The translations under genes and the position numbers were made by a program. A DNA stretch of 64,000 bases from Cryobacterium inferilacus. GTDB lineage: Bacteria > Actinomycetota > Actinomycetes > Actinomycetales > Microbacteriaceae. The stretch lies in assembly GCF_019599185.1 (NCBI RefSeq), contig NZ_JAIEUL010000003.1, forward strand, positions 124,001 through 188,000. Reading direction: 5' to 3'. Under the pieces are notes generated by a model. It had not been told where the DNA came from and did no database searches. It saw only the letters and a program-made list of their open reading frames with translations. This document shows positions 1-8,033 of the stretch, in pieces (within the stretch, counting starts at the first letter, position 1; every line of letters begins with the position of its first letter).

Positions 1-129
1 CTCGGCACGGCGGTGCTCTACGCGCTCGGCACTGTGGTCGTGGGTGCGCTGGCCTCGTGGGCCGGCATCGCCGCCGGCGCCGCGCTGCACCGGCGGCGCA
101 CCGGCACCGCCCGATCGGTCGCCTCATGA
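1..129 (+). CDS. crcB: Fluoride channel CrcB/FluC, first copy (3' end only)
   Basis: Only the last 42 codons are present; the gene begins before the window. The visible part is one hydrophobic helix (residues like LYALGTVVVGALASW) followed by a short basic Arg-rich tail, which fits the last membrane segment of a CrcB/FluC fluoride channel. The identification rests mainly on its neighbour: the stop codon overlaps the start of a complete FluC gene by 4 nt (ATGA). Actinobacteria often carry two tandem fluC genes whose products are thought to pair in one channel. The fragment alone could be another small membrane protein. Confidence 0.6.
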   Translation, partial: LGTAVLYALGTVVVGALASWAGIAAGAALHRRRTGTARSVAS

Positions 130-503
130 CCCCGCCGCTCTTTATCGCCGTGGCCCTGGCCGGCGGCGCGGGCGCGACCCTGCGCTTCGTGGTGGACGGC
201 CTGGTGCGGTCCAGGGTGAGGATCGCCCTGCCGGTGGGCACCCTGCTCATCAATGTGGTCGGGTCGCTGCTGCTCGGCCTGTTCACCGGCCTCGCCCTGT
301 CCGCCTGGCTGCCGGAGGCCTGGCACCTGGTTCTCGGCGGCGGCCTGCTCGGGGGCTTCACCACCTTCAGCACCGCCAGCTACGAGACCGTGCGCCTGGC
401 GCTGGAGCGCCGGGCCCTGTCGGCGATCGCCAACGGGCTGGGGATGCTCGTCCTCGCGGTGAGCTGCGCCGGCCTCGGCCTCTGGGTGGGTCTGGGCGGA
501 TAG
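126..503 (+). CDS. crcB: Fluoride channel CrcB/FluC, second copy
   Basis: A 125-residue protein with four hydrophobic segments, the usual FluC size. FluC exports fluoride passively as a dual-topology dimer. The family signature is visible at about residues 78-92 (GGFTTFSTASYET), containing the Phe and Thr/Ser residues that line the fluoride path. The ATG at 126 overlaps the upstream stop. An earlier in-frame start would add an Arg-rich tail atypical of the family, so it was not used. Translationally coupled to the preceding gene. No fluoride riboswitch can be sought because the operon start is outside the window. Confidence 0.92.
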   Translation: MTPPLFIAVALAGGAGATLRFVVDGLVRSRVRIALPVGTLLINVVGSLLLGLFTGLALSAWLPEAWHLVLGGGLLGGFTTFSTASYETVRLALERRALSAIANGLGMLVLAVSCAGLGLWVGLGG

Positions 504-513
504 CTCGGCCGGC

Positions 514-1008
514 TCAGATGGACTCGTTGTGCCGGGCCACGGCATCCGTCACCCAGGAGAGCTCGTCGACGAAGCGGCCCAGCAGCCGGGCGAATTCGGT
601 GCGGTCCTCGAGCGTCCACTTGCCCACCAGGGTCTCGTAGACGTCCTGGGCGAGACGGCGGTGCGTGGCGATTGCGGTGCGGCCCTCCTCGGTGGCGGTC
701 ACGAGCACGGCGCGGCGGTCGCTGGGGTCGGACCGGCGGTTCACCAGTCCGGCCTTCTCCAGCCGGCGGATCTCGGTGGTGATGGTGGACTTGTCCACCG
801 CCATCCAGCCGGCCAGTTTCGACATCCGCAGCGGCCCGGCCACCACCACCTTCTCCAACAGCCAGGAATCCGTGCTGGACAGAGCGGCGCCGGTGGAATC
901 GTGCAGCATCCGCCGGTTGTCGGCGCGCGTCGACCAGCGCAGGATCGTGGACAGTGCCGACTCCACGGCCTCACCGACCGCCTGGGCGGGATCCCGACTC
1001 TGACGCAT
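514..1008 (-). CDS. MarR-family transcriptional regulator
   Basis: A 164-residue winged-helix regulator. The segment PLRMSKLAGWMAVDKSTITTE is the recognition helix region, and the wing follows with the R-R-SDPSDRRAVLV pattern typical of MarR proteins. Start chosen at ATG 1008 because AGGAAA lies 9 nt upstream on the coding strand; an in-frame TTG at 1044 would add 12 residues but has no ribosome binding site and abuts the operator palindrome. It diverges from terC, with the palindrome between them, so autoregulation and control of terC are both plausible. The ligand is unknown; MarR proteins commonly sense phenolic compounds or oxidants. Confidence 0.92.
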   Translation of the reverse strand: MRQSRDPAQAVGEAVESALSTILRWSTRADNRRMLHDSTGAALSSTDSWLLEKVVVAGPLRMSKLAGWMAVDKSTITTEIRRLEKAGLVNRRSDPSDRRAVLVTATEEGRTAIATHRRLAQDVYETLVGKWTLEDRTEFARLLGRFVDELSWVTDAVARHNESI

Positions 1009-1044
1009 AGCTGAATGTTTCCTGACTTTTCGGAGAGTGGACAA

Positions 1045-1066
1045 TTAGTTGGACGGATCCAACTAA
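1045..1066. promoter_or_regulatory. Perfect palindrome, probable MarR operator
   Basis: TTAGTTGGA (1045-1053) and its exact reverse complement TCCAACTAA (1058-1066) are separated by 4 nt. Size, symmetry and AT-rich outer arms fit MarR dimer sites. It lies 37 nt upstream of the chosen marR start and 92 nt upstream of terC, in the only divergent gap here. Confidence 0.75.
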
Positions 1067-1157
1067 CATAGTCAAGCCACCCTACCTCGGCAGGACCGGC
1101 ATCATGCCGGGCAGACCCGGCGTCAACACCCCACTACCCCCGCGGAGAACACCACCC

Positions 1158-2339
1158 ATGGACATACCCGGATACGTCTGGCTCCTCACGATCGTTGGAA
1201 TCATCGGGCTGCTCGCCTTCGACTTCTTCTTCCACGTACGCAAGGCGCACGAGCCGACACTGCGCGAGGCGGCCAAGTGGTCGGCCATCTACGTGGGTCT
1301 GGCGATCCTCTTCGGTCTCGGCGTGCTCTTCTTCGGCGGCGCCACCCTGGGAACCGAGTACTTCGCGGGCTACATCACCGAGAAGGCGCTGTCGGTCGAC
1401 AACCTCTTCGTCTTCCTGATCATCATGGCCAGCTTCAAGGTGCCCCGCGCCGACCAGCAGAAGGTGCTGCTCTTCGGCATCGTCTTCGCGCTGATCGCCC
1501 GCACCGGGTTCATCTTCCTCGGCGCGGCCCTGATCAACTCGTTCGCCTGGTTGTTCTACATCTTCGGCGCGTTCCTGATCTACACCGCGGTCAAGCTGCT
1601 CAAGCCCGAAGAGGAGAGTGACGAGGCCGACAACTTCATCATCCGCCTGGCCAAGCGCCTCTTCCACACCACCGAGCGCTACGACGGTGACCGCCTGTTC
1701 ACCGTGGAGAACGGCAAGAAGGTCATGACGCCGATGCTCCTGGTCATGGTCGCCATCGGTGGCACCGACCTCTTGTTCGCGCTGGACTCCGTGCCCGCGA
1801 TCTTCGGCCTCACCCAGAACGTCTTCATCGTCTTCACCGCCACGGCGTTCTCGCTGATGGGTCTGCGTCAGCTCTACTTCCTCATCGACGGACTGCTCGA
1901 CCGCCTCATCTACCTCAGCTACGGCCTGGCAGCGATCCTCGGCTTCATCGGCATCAAGCTCGTGCTGCACGCCCTGCACGAGAACACGCTGCCGTTCATC
2001 AACGGCGGCGAGCACGTGCCGGTCTTCGAGATCAGCACCGGCGTCTCGCTCGCCGTGATCATCGGGGTTCTCACGGTCACGGTCATCGCCTCGCTGGTCA
2101 GCCCGGCCGGCCGCGCCCACAGCGCGATCGCGCTGAGCAAGAACTCGGCCAAGAAGTACCTCGTCGGTGACTTCAGCGGCAAGGGTGAGACCCGCGACGA
2201 GCTCTACGCTCTCGTCGTCGCCCACGAGCGCGCGCTCGGCCTGCTCTCCGCCAAGCACCAGACGCAGGCCGCGGAGGATGCCGAACTGCAGGCGTTGCTG
2301 GCCGAGGCGCACGAGACCCACCAGGGCGTCACCCAGTAA
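1158..2339 (+). CDS. terC: TerC-family integral membrane protein
   Basis: A 393-residue polytopic membrane protein of the TerC/Alx family (metal, mainly manganese, export or tellurite-associated stress). Hallmarks are visible: acidic intramembrane motifs EKALSVDNLFVF near residue 75 and GTDLLFALDSVPAIF near residue 202, each with conserved Asp residues thought to bind metal. About nine hydrophobic helices precede a charged cytosolic tail from about residue 320. The ATG at 1158 has GGAG about 9 nt upstream; a longer frame would add a Pro/Arg-rich stretch before the first helix. It stands between the MarR regulator and the TerD genes, but a terminator-like hairpin separates it from the terD genes. 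Confidence 0.95.
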   Translation: MDIPGYVWLLTIVGIIGLLAFDFFFHVRKAHEPTLREAAKWSAIYVGLAILFGLGVLFFGGATLGTEYFAGYITEKALSVDNLFVFLIIMASFKVPRADQQKVLLFGIVFALIARTGFIFLGAALINSFAWLFYIFGAFLIYTAVKLLKPEEESDEADNFIIRLAKRLFHTTERYDGDRLFTVENGKKVMTPMLLVMVAIGGTDLLFALDSVPAIFGLTQNVFIVFTATAFSLMGLRQLYFLIDGLLDRLIYLSYGLAAILGFIGIKLVLHALHENTLPFINGGEHVPVFEISTGVSLAVIIGVLTVTVIASLVSPAGRAHSAIALSKNSAKKYLVGDFSGKGETRDELYALVVAHERALGLLSAKHQTQAAEDAELQALLAEAHETHQGVTQ

Positions 2340-2357
2340 CACCCGCAGCACCTCGAG

Positions 2358-2399
2358 AGCGGGCGGCGACCAGCGGACACCTCCGCGTCGCCGCCCGCT
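2358..2399 (+). terminator. Strong hairpin after terC
   Basis: AGCGGGCGGCGAC (2358-2370) pairs perfectly with GTCGCCGCCCGCT (2387-2399), a 13-bp GC-rich stem with a 16-nt loop. It starts 18 nt after the terC stop. The right arm is followed by TCTC rather than a long T run, as is common in high-GC actinobacteria. Confidence 0.7.
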
Positions 2400-2487
2400 T
2401 CTCGCATGAATTTCCCTGTCGGCGGCCTCTAGACTGGGCGCGCACGGGCAGGATCCACGACGAACGTCTTATGAAGGAGAACAACTA

Positions 2488-3078
2488 ATGGGTTTGAGCT
2501 TGTCAAAGGGCCAGTCACTCTCGCTCACCAAGGCGGATGGCGGCAACCTCTCCAAGGTTCGCATGGGCCTCGGCTGGGACAGCGCCGCCCCCGTCAAGCG
2601 CGGACTCTTCGGCCGCGGCAAGGCCGTCGAGGTCGACCTGGATGCCTCGGCGATCTTCTTCGACGCCGCCGGCAAGGTCCTCGACACCGTCTGGTTCCAG
2701 CAGCTGGCCAGCAAGGACGGCTCGACCCGGCACACCGGCGACAACCTGACCGGAGCCGGCGATGGCGACGACGAGACGATCCTCGTCGACCTCACCCAGG
2801 TTTCCCCCGCGGTCTCGCAGATCGTGTTCGTGATCAGCAGCTACAGCCAGCAGACCTTCGACGCCGTCGAGAACGCGTTCAGCCGCCTCGTCGACGACTC
2901 CTCGGCCGGCACCCCCGAGGTCGCCCGCTACCAGCTGACCGACAGCGGCCCGCACACCGCGATGATCATGTCCAAGGTCTCCCGCGACGGAGCCGGCTGG
3001 ACCTTCAAGGCCATCGGCGAACGCGCCACCGGTCGCTCGGCCATGGACCTGCTCACCGCCGCGGCGAAGGTCCTCTAA
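2488..3078 (+). CDS. terD: TerD-family stress protein (first of three)
   Basis: A 196-residue TerD-domain protein. The fold is a beta sandwich that binds two calcium ions. The typical features are seen: N-terminal LSKGQSLSLTK, then LGWD, VDLDASAIFF, and the acidic calcium loop GDNLTGAGDGDDE at about residues 85-97. The gene has a strong ribosome binding site (AAGGAG) and starts the TerD/TelA run. TerD proteins are cytoplasmic and cluster with TerC and TelA in tellurite, phage and membrane-stress loci; the exact biochemical role is not settled. Compared with the second paralogue it carries a small extra basic insertion (KRGLFGRGK) after LGWD. Confidence 0.95.
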   Translation: MGLSLSKGQSLSLTKADGGNLSKVRMGLGWDSAAPVKRGLFGRGKAVEVDLDASAIFFDAAGKVLDTVWFQQLASKDGSTRHTGDNLTGAGDGDDETILVDLTQVSPAVSQIVFVISSYSQQTFDAVENAFSRLVDDSSAGTPEVARYQLTDSGPHTAMIMSKVSRDGAGWTFKAIGERATGRSAMDLLTAAAKVL

Positions 3079-3133
3079 CCGTTCCATTCGCACCGCCCTC
3101 TCACCACCCGACTCACACAAGGAGAACATCCCC

Positions 3134-3712
3134 ATGGCAGGTCTGACCCTCGCAAAAGGCAACAACCTCTCGCTGACCAAGGCCAGCCCCGGACTCACCG
3201 TGGCCACCGTCGGCCTCGGCTGGGACCCGCGCACCACCAGCGGCGAAGCCTTCGACCTGGATGCCTCCGCGCTCCTGATCGGGGACAACGGCAAGGTGCG
3301 CTCCTCCGCCGACTTCATCTTCTACAACCAGCCCGCCGCGGCCGACAACTCCGTCGTGCACCTGGGTGACAACCGGTCCGGCGCTGGCGACGGCGACGAC
3401 GAGCAGATCACCATCGACCTGCGCCTGGTGGCCAGCGATGTCTCCCGCGTCGTCATCGTCGTCTCGATCGACCAGGCCGACTCCCGCCGCCAGAACTTCG
3501 GCCAGGTGCGCGGCGCCTACTGCCGCATCGTCGACCAGGACGACGCCGAGATCGTGCGTTTCGACCTCAGCGAAGACGCCGCCCCCGAGACGGCCATGCT
3601 GTTCGCCGAGGTCTACCGCAACGGCTCCGACTGGAAGTTCAAGGCCGTCGGCCAGGGCTACACCTCGGGCCTCGCCGGCATCGCCACCGACTTCGGCATC
3701 GCGCTCGACTAA
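3134..3712 (+). CDS. terD: TerD-family stress protein (second)
   Basis: A 192-residue TerD/TerE paralogue with the complete family pattern: LAKGNNLSLTK at the N-terminus, GLGWDPR, FDLDASALL, and the calcium loop LGDNRSGAGDGDDEQ near residues 77-91. The C-terminus reads WKFKAVGQGYTSGLAG, a well conserved TerD ending also seen in the third paralogue. It has a clear AAGGAG ribosome binding site, and the 55-nt gap from the first terD holds no obvious terminator, so the two are probably cotranscribed. This copy is the closest to canonical TerD/TerE. Confidence 0.95.
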   Translation: MAGLTLAKGNNLSLTKASPGLTVATVGLGWDPRTTSGEAFDLDASALLIGDNGKVRSSADFIFYNQPAAADNSVVHLGDNRSGAGDGDDEQITIDLRLVASDVSRVVIVVSIDQADSRRQNFGQVRGAYCRIVDQDDAEIVRFDLSEDAAPETAMLFAEVYRNGSDWKFKAVGQGYTSGLAGIATDFGIALD

Positions 3713-3754
3713 TCACCCCGCCCGTCCCCGCCACCACAGCAGACAGGATCACGC

Positions 3755-4957
3755 ATGAGCACTCCCCTCACTCCCCCGGATTCCTCCGAGATGGCCCTGG
3801 TGCTCAAGGCACCCGATGCGCCGGAGATCGTGGTGGCGGATGACGCTCCCGGCATGGTTCCGGTTCCGGCCGAGCGCCAGCAGGAGATCGCCCGGCAGGC
3901 GCGGGACTTCGTGGCCGAGGTGTCCTCCCTCGACCCGCGCACCCCCGAGTTCGGAGCGAAGATCGAGGGCATCTCCGCTCTCGCGAGTGCGGAGATGGTG
4001 CAGTCCAGCGGCTACTCCACCCGCATGCTCGAGCGCTCGTCGACCTCGGTCGCGGGGGCCAAGCGCAGTGGCAACAGCGCCCAGATCACCGTGGCGAACA
4101 CCCTCGGCGACCTGCGTTCCACGGTGGAGGACCTCACGCCCAACGAGGCAGACCTCGGCGTGGGACGTAAGATCCTGGGCTTCATCCCCGGCGGCAACAA
4201 GCTGGCGAAGTACTTCCAGAAGTACGAGTCCGCCCAGACGCAGCTGGATGCGATCATCAAGTCGCTGATGAGCGGGCAGGACGAACTCCTCAAGGACAAC
4301 GCCTCCCTGGCCGGCGAGAAGGTGCAGCTCTGGGAGACCATGCAGACCCTGAGCGAGTACGCGGTCTTCGCGAAGGCGCTGGACAACGCCACGGTCGAGA
4401 AGATCGACGCGTCCCGCACCGCGGGCCGCATCGAGGAGGCGCAAAAGCTCGAAGCCGACGTGCTGTTCCCGATCCGCCAGCGTCACCAGGACATCCTCAC
4501 CCAGCTCGCCGTGTCGGTGCAGGGCTACCTCGCGATGGACCTGATCCGCAAGAACAACCTCGAGCTGATCAAGGGTGTCGACCGGGCCCGCACGACCACC
4601 ATCGCGGCGCTCCGCACGGCAGTCATCGTCGCGCAGGCCCTGGCCAACCAGAAGATGGTGCTCGACCAGATCGACGCGATCAACACCACCACGAACAACA
4701 TGATCCTGAAGACCAGCGAGATGCTCAAGGACCAGACCGTGCGCATCCACGAGCAGGCGTCGAACTCGGGCGTCAGCGTCGAAACGCTGCAGAAGGCCTT
4801 CGACAATGTGTTCGCCACCATGGACGCCATCGACACCTTCCGCGCGTCGGCGGCCAAGAACATGGAGGGCACCGTCTCGGCCCTCGAAGACGGCCTGCAG
4901 AAGGCCAAGCCCTACCTGGAACGCAGCAAGCAGGGCGAGCAGCGGGAGCTACGCTAG
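3755..4957 (+). CDS. telA: TelA-like toxic anion resistance protein
   Basis: A 400-residue, almost wholly alpha-helical protein of the TelA/toxic-anion-resistance family (Bacillus YceH, KlaA/TelA). Visible family features include LGRKILGFIPGGNKLAKYF-type residues near positions 130-150, then long charged helices and a coiled-coil-rich second half. TelA proteins are cytoplasmic and consistently travel with TerD genes; their molecular activity is unknown. The first 50 residues are Pro/Glu-rich and probably flexible. The gene sits 42 nt after the second terD and 33 nt before the next gene, consistent with a single transcript. Confidence 0.92.
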   Translation: MSTPLTPPDSSEMALVLKAPDAPEIVVADDAPGMVPVPAERQQEIARQARDFVAEVSSLDPRTPEFGAKIEGISALASAEMVQSSGYSTRMLERSSTSVAGAKRSGNSAQITVANTLGDLRSTVEDLTPNEADLGVGRKILGFIPGGNKLAKYFQKYESAQTQLDAIIKSLMSGQDELLKDNASLAGEKVQLWETMQTLSEYAVFAKALDNATVEKIDASRTAGRIEEAQKLEADVLFPIRQRHQDILTQLAVSVQGYLAMDLIRKNNLELIKGVDRARTTTIAALRTAVIVAQALANQKMVLDQIDAINTTTNNMILKTSEMLKDQTVRIHEQASNSGVSVETLQKAFDNVFATMDAIDTFRASAAKNMEGTVSALEDGLQKAKPYLERSKQGEQRELR

Positions 4958-4990
4958 GTAGTCGAGCGACACAACGGGGACGGGACGTAG

Positions 4991-5506
4991 ATGGCATTCG
5001 GCAGGTTCGTAGACTCGCTGTTCAAGGGTCCGGCCACGACGGATGCCCTCTCGGTCGCCGCGCAGCCGCCGGCCGCCGCGATGTCGGAGGACGAGGCCAC
5101 CCGGCACGCCCTCGACCAGCTGCGCGCGGCGGTGCGCAGCTCCGGCGGCGAACTGCCCACCCTGCTCATCTCCCGGCTCGCCCAGATCGACGACCTGCTG
5201 CGCCAGGTCATCGAGATGATCGCCGCTCAGAGCGCCTCGACCGAGCAGCGCGTGTTGCTGGACGCCATGATCCGGGACTACCTGCCCACCCCGCTTCGGG
5301 CCTACCTCGCCCTCGGCGAGCGCGAACGCGGGAACACTTCCCCCGCCACCCTGCAATTCTCCGGCCAGCTCGGCATCCTCGAAGAGACCATCAGAGACCT
5401 GCTCAACCAGGTCCGGATCGGCGCCATCGCCGAGCTGTCCACCCACGGTCGGTTCCTCGCCGACAAGTTCCAGGCGCCCACCCTCACCCTGGACGGACGC
5501 GCGTGA
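4991..5506 (+). CDS. Ter-locus helical protein of unknown function
   Basis: A 171-residue protein that I do not recognise. After a short N-terminal segment (MAFGRFVDSLFKG) and an Ala/Pro linker it is predicted to be alpha-helical, with heptad-like hydrophobic spacing around LLISRLAQIDDLLRQVIEMI and LEETIRDLLNQVRIGAIAEL. There is no signal peptide or membrane segment. Its stop overlaps the GTG start of the third terD gene by 4 nt, so it is tightly coupled to the Ter proteins. An accessory partner of TelA or TerD is the simplest inference; no function can be assigned. Confidence 0.8.
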   Translation: MAFGRFVDSLFKGPATTDALSVAAQPPAAAMSEDEATRHALDQLRAAVRSSGGELPTLLISRLAQIDDLLRQVIEMIAAQSASTEQRVLLDAMIRDYLPTPLRAYLALGERERGNTSPATLQFSGQLGILEETIRDLLNQVRIGAIAELSTHGRFLADKFQAPTLTLDGRA

Positions 5507-6054
5507 GCGCCCTGATCCCGGGCGCCAACGCCGCCCTCACGGCCGAGAACCCGGGCCTGACCGAGCTGCTGATCGGCTTCGGCTGGGAGATCATCCCGAG
5601 CCGCGGTCCGCAGGCCGAACTCGTACCTCTGGCCATCCTCTGCGACGCGCACGGCAAGTCGCTCTCCAACGACCACCTGGTGTTCTTCAACCAGATCGTC
5701 AGCCAGGACGGCTCGGTCGCGTTCCACGATGACCGGGACGCCGAGGAGATCGACGTGGATCTGGCCCGGGTGCCCGCGGAGGTCGCGAAGATCGTCTTCG
5801 TCGTCTACGTCGACCCGGACATCCGCGGCGTCGGCGACTTCTCCTCGGTGCGCTCCTCCTACGTGCGGGTGGCCACCCGGGACAATCGCGAACTGGTGCG
5901 CTTCGACGTGCCGGCAGGCGAGCACCGTTCGGACGACGTGCTGATGTTCGGCGAGCTCTACCGACACCGTGACGACTGGAAGTTCCGCGCGCTCGGCCAG
6001 GGCTACTCCACGGGCCTGCGCGGGGTGGCCGCCGACTTCGGAATCGATCTCTGA
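5503..6054 (+). CDS. terD: TerD-family protein with an altered calcium loop (third)
   Basis: A 183-residue TerD paralogue starting at a GTG that overlaps the previous stop. The start LIPGANAAL, the GFGWE core and the C-terminal WKFRALGQGYSTGLRG identify the family. The calcium loop differs: where the other two copies have GDN-x2-G-x-GDGDDE, this one has a short HDDRDAEEIDVDL. The Gly-rich acidic loop is lost, so calcium binding is probably weakened or changed. A divergent, possibly partner-forming TerD subunit is likely, rather than a pseudogene, because the frame is intact and the ending is well conserved. Confidence 0.9.
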   Translation: MSALIPGANAALTAENPGLTELLIGFGWEIIPSRGPQAELVPLAILCDAHGKSLSNDHLVFFNQIVSQDGSVAFHDDRDAEEIDVDLARVPAEVAKIVFVVYVDPDIRGVGDFSSVRSSYVRVATRDNRELVRFDVPAGEHRSDDVLMFGELYRHRDDWKFRALGQGYSTGLRGVAADFGIDL

Positions 6055-6057
6055 GGC

Positions 6058-6837
6058 GTGGCGCTCAATACCTCCCCCGTGCGCAGCGACGTCGGGTTCC
6101 TGCGCAGGCGCGTCAAGCCCGCCCCGACCCCCGAGCCCGCCACACCGGCCGTCACCGAAGACGAGCCGTCGGCCACCCGACCGCCGACCGCGGGGCTCTC
6201 GCTCGCACCCGCGCGCACCGCACCGAGACCCGCGACCCCGACACCCCCGTCCGCTTCCGGACTCTCGCTGTCACCCGGTCCGGCGACCCCGGCGGCGACG
6301 GCCGCCGTGCGCCCCGAGTCCCGGCCGTTCCCTGCCCCCACCATCGACGACGTCCGTGAGCTGGGCGAGACCGACCCGGTGCTCAGGCTCAACGCCCGCG
6401 AGTCCGCAGTGGGCAGCCTCATCGTCAGCGGTGCCGCCACCGCGGTCTGGGAGGACGCCGACCGGGTGACCGGCTCGATCACCGCCGGCGGAGAGACCGC
6501 GGGCACCCCGGTGCTGACGCGCGGCAACCGGCCGCTGCTGGGCTTCGACGAGGCCGACGCCATCGTCACCCTGCGGCATGTGCGCGAACTCGGCCGCGCC
6601 CTGCTCATCCCGCGCGGGGCGCATCCGCTCGGCGTGCAGATCTTCGACGGCTCGACGGTCACGACCGCGCCGGGCGACGACAGCCGGATGTTTGTGCTCT
6701 ATATACTGCGAATCGACAATTTGCTCGAGCTGCGGGCGGAACCCGTCGACCGCACCGCCTCCGATGCGACGATTCTGGCGCAGTTCGGCTTCACCCTCAC
6801 CCCCTACGTCAGCACCCGAGAAACCCGGAGCCGATAA
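6058..6837 (+). CDS. Ter-locus protein with Pro-rich N-terminus, unknown function
   Basis: A 259-residue protein starting at a GTG 3 nt after the third terD. About residues 20-95 are rich in Pro, Ala and Thr (an apparent disordered linker with repeated GLSLxP pieces). Residues 100-259 form a folded, mostly beta domain (for example TRGNRPLLGFDEADAIVTLRH and MFVLYILRIDNLLELRAEPV). The folded part might be a very divergent TerD-like or beta-sandwich domain, but no signature is clear. It lies 5 nt before the aldolase gene, so it joins the TerD half to the enzyme half of the locus. Confidence 0.75.
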   Translation: MALNTSPVRSDVGFLRRRVKPAPTPEPATPAVTEDEPSATRPPTAGLSLAPARTAPRPATPTPPSASGLSLSPGPATPAATAAVRPESRPFPAPTIDDVRELGETDPVLRLNARESAVGSLIVSGAATAVWEDADRVTGSITAGGETAGTPVLTRGNRPLLGFDEADAIVTLRHVRELGRALLIPRGAHPLGVQIFDGSTVTTAPGDDSRMFVLYILRIDNLLELRAEPVDRTASDATILAQFGFTLTPYVSTRETRSR

Positions 6838-6842
6838 CCCCC

Positions 6843-8033
6843 ATGCGCCACTTCGGCTTTCTGAAGAACTCCCAGGCCCACCAGCTGTTCCACCGACTGC
6901 CGCAGGAACTCTCGGTCGACTCGCCCGCTCCGTTGCTCGCCTCCGCGCTGGGGGCCACGCTGTACTGCCCCGGCGACCGGCCCAAGATCGCCAAGGCCGT
7001 GGTGAAGCAGGCGGCCCGCGGCTGCGTCAGCATGGTGCTCTGCCTCGAAGACGCCATCGCCGACAGCGCCGTGCCGGCCGCGGAGGTCAACGTGGCCGAG
7101 GCCATCAGAACCCTCCACACGCTCGCGGTGGAGAAGCCGAACACCGCCCTTCCGCTGCTCTTCGTGCGCGTGCGCAGCGCCGACCAGATGCTGCGTCTGG
7201 CCGAGTCCTGCGGTGAGGCCATCACTCTCCTGAGCGGTTTTGTGGTGCCCAAGTTCGAGAACAAGAACGGCTACGCCGAGGCGTTCTTCGACGCACTGCA
7301 CGTGATCCAGAGCCACAGCGGCGCCGACGGCCGGGCGGGGAGCCAGCGGCTGCGACTGATGCCGATCCTCGAGTCGCCGCGCATGATCCACAGCGAGACC
7401 CGCACCTCGGCGCTCTCGTCGATCCGCGAGATCCTGCACGACAACCGCGACGACGTGCTCGCCGCCCGCATCGGCGCCACCGACCTGTCCAGTGCGTTCG
7501 GGCTGCGGCGCTCGCGCGACCTCACCGTCTACGACGTGCAGGTGGTCGCGTCGGTGATCTCCGACATCGTGAACGTGCTGGGCCGTACAGAGGACTCCTT
7601 CGTGATCACCGGCACCGTCTGGGAACACTACGAGACCGAGCGCATCCTGCGCCCCCAACTGCGCCTCACCCCGTTCGTGGAGGCCAACGAGAAGGAACTG
7701 CGCCACAAGCTGCTGCTCGGCGGCCTGGACGGGCTGATCAGGGAGATCTCGCTCGACCAGGCCAACGGCCTGCTCGGCAAGACCGTGATCCACCCCACCC
7801 ACGTGTCGGTCGTGCACGCCATGTCGGTGGTGAGCCACGAGGAATACAGCGACGCCACCGTCATTCTGGGAAACGCCAACGGGGGCGCGAGCGCGTCACC
7901 GTACGGCAACAAGATGAACGAGGCCAAGCCGCACTCCGCCTGGGCGCACAAGACCATGCTGCGCGCCGAGGCCTTCGGGGTCGCCAGCGAGTCCACCACC
8001 TTCGTCGACCTCCTCGAAGCGAGCATGCGGTGA
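6843..8033 (+). CDS. HpcH/HpaI-citrate lyase-like aldolase of the Ter module
   Basis: A 396-residue TIM-barrel enzyme of the HpcH/HpaI aldolase and CitE superfamily. Superfamily strands are visible: MVLCLEDAIADS (acidic metal-site region), LLFVRVRS, GFVVPKFEN, RLMPILESPRM and RIGATDLSSAFG. Family members make or break C-C bonds next to a carboxylate or CoA ester using Mg2+. This type is a conserved member of Ter-linked gene groups predicted to make a nucleoside-like metabolite. It is followed, through 4-nt overlaps, by two phosphoribosyltransferase-type genes and a HAD gene, so all four probably act in one pathway. The substrate is unknown. Confidence 0.88.
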   Translation: MRHFGFLKNSQAHQLFHRLPQELSVDSPAPLLASALGATLYCPGDRPKIAKAVVKQAARGCVSMVLCLEDAIADSAVPAAEVNVAEAIRTLHTLAVEKPNTALPLLFVRVRSADQMLRLAESCGEAITLLSGFVVPKFENKNGYAEAFFDALHVIQSHSGADGRAGSQRLRLMPILESPRMIHSETRTSALSSIREILHDNRDDVLAARIGATDLSSAFGLRRSRDLTVYDVQVVASVISDIVNVLGRTEDSFVITGTVWEHYETERILRPQLRLTPFVEANEKELRHKLLLGGLDGLIREISLDQANGLLGKTVIHPTHVSVVHAMSVVSHEEYSDATVILGNANGGASASPYGNKMNEAKPHSAWAHKTMLRAEAFGVASESTTFVDLLEASMR

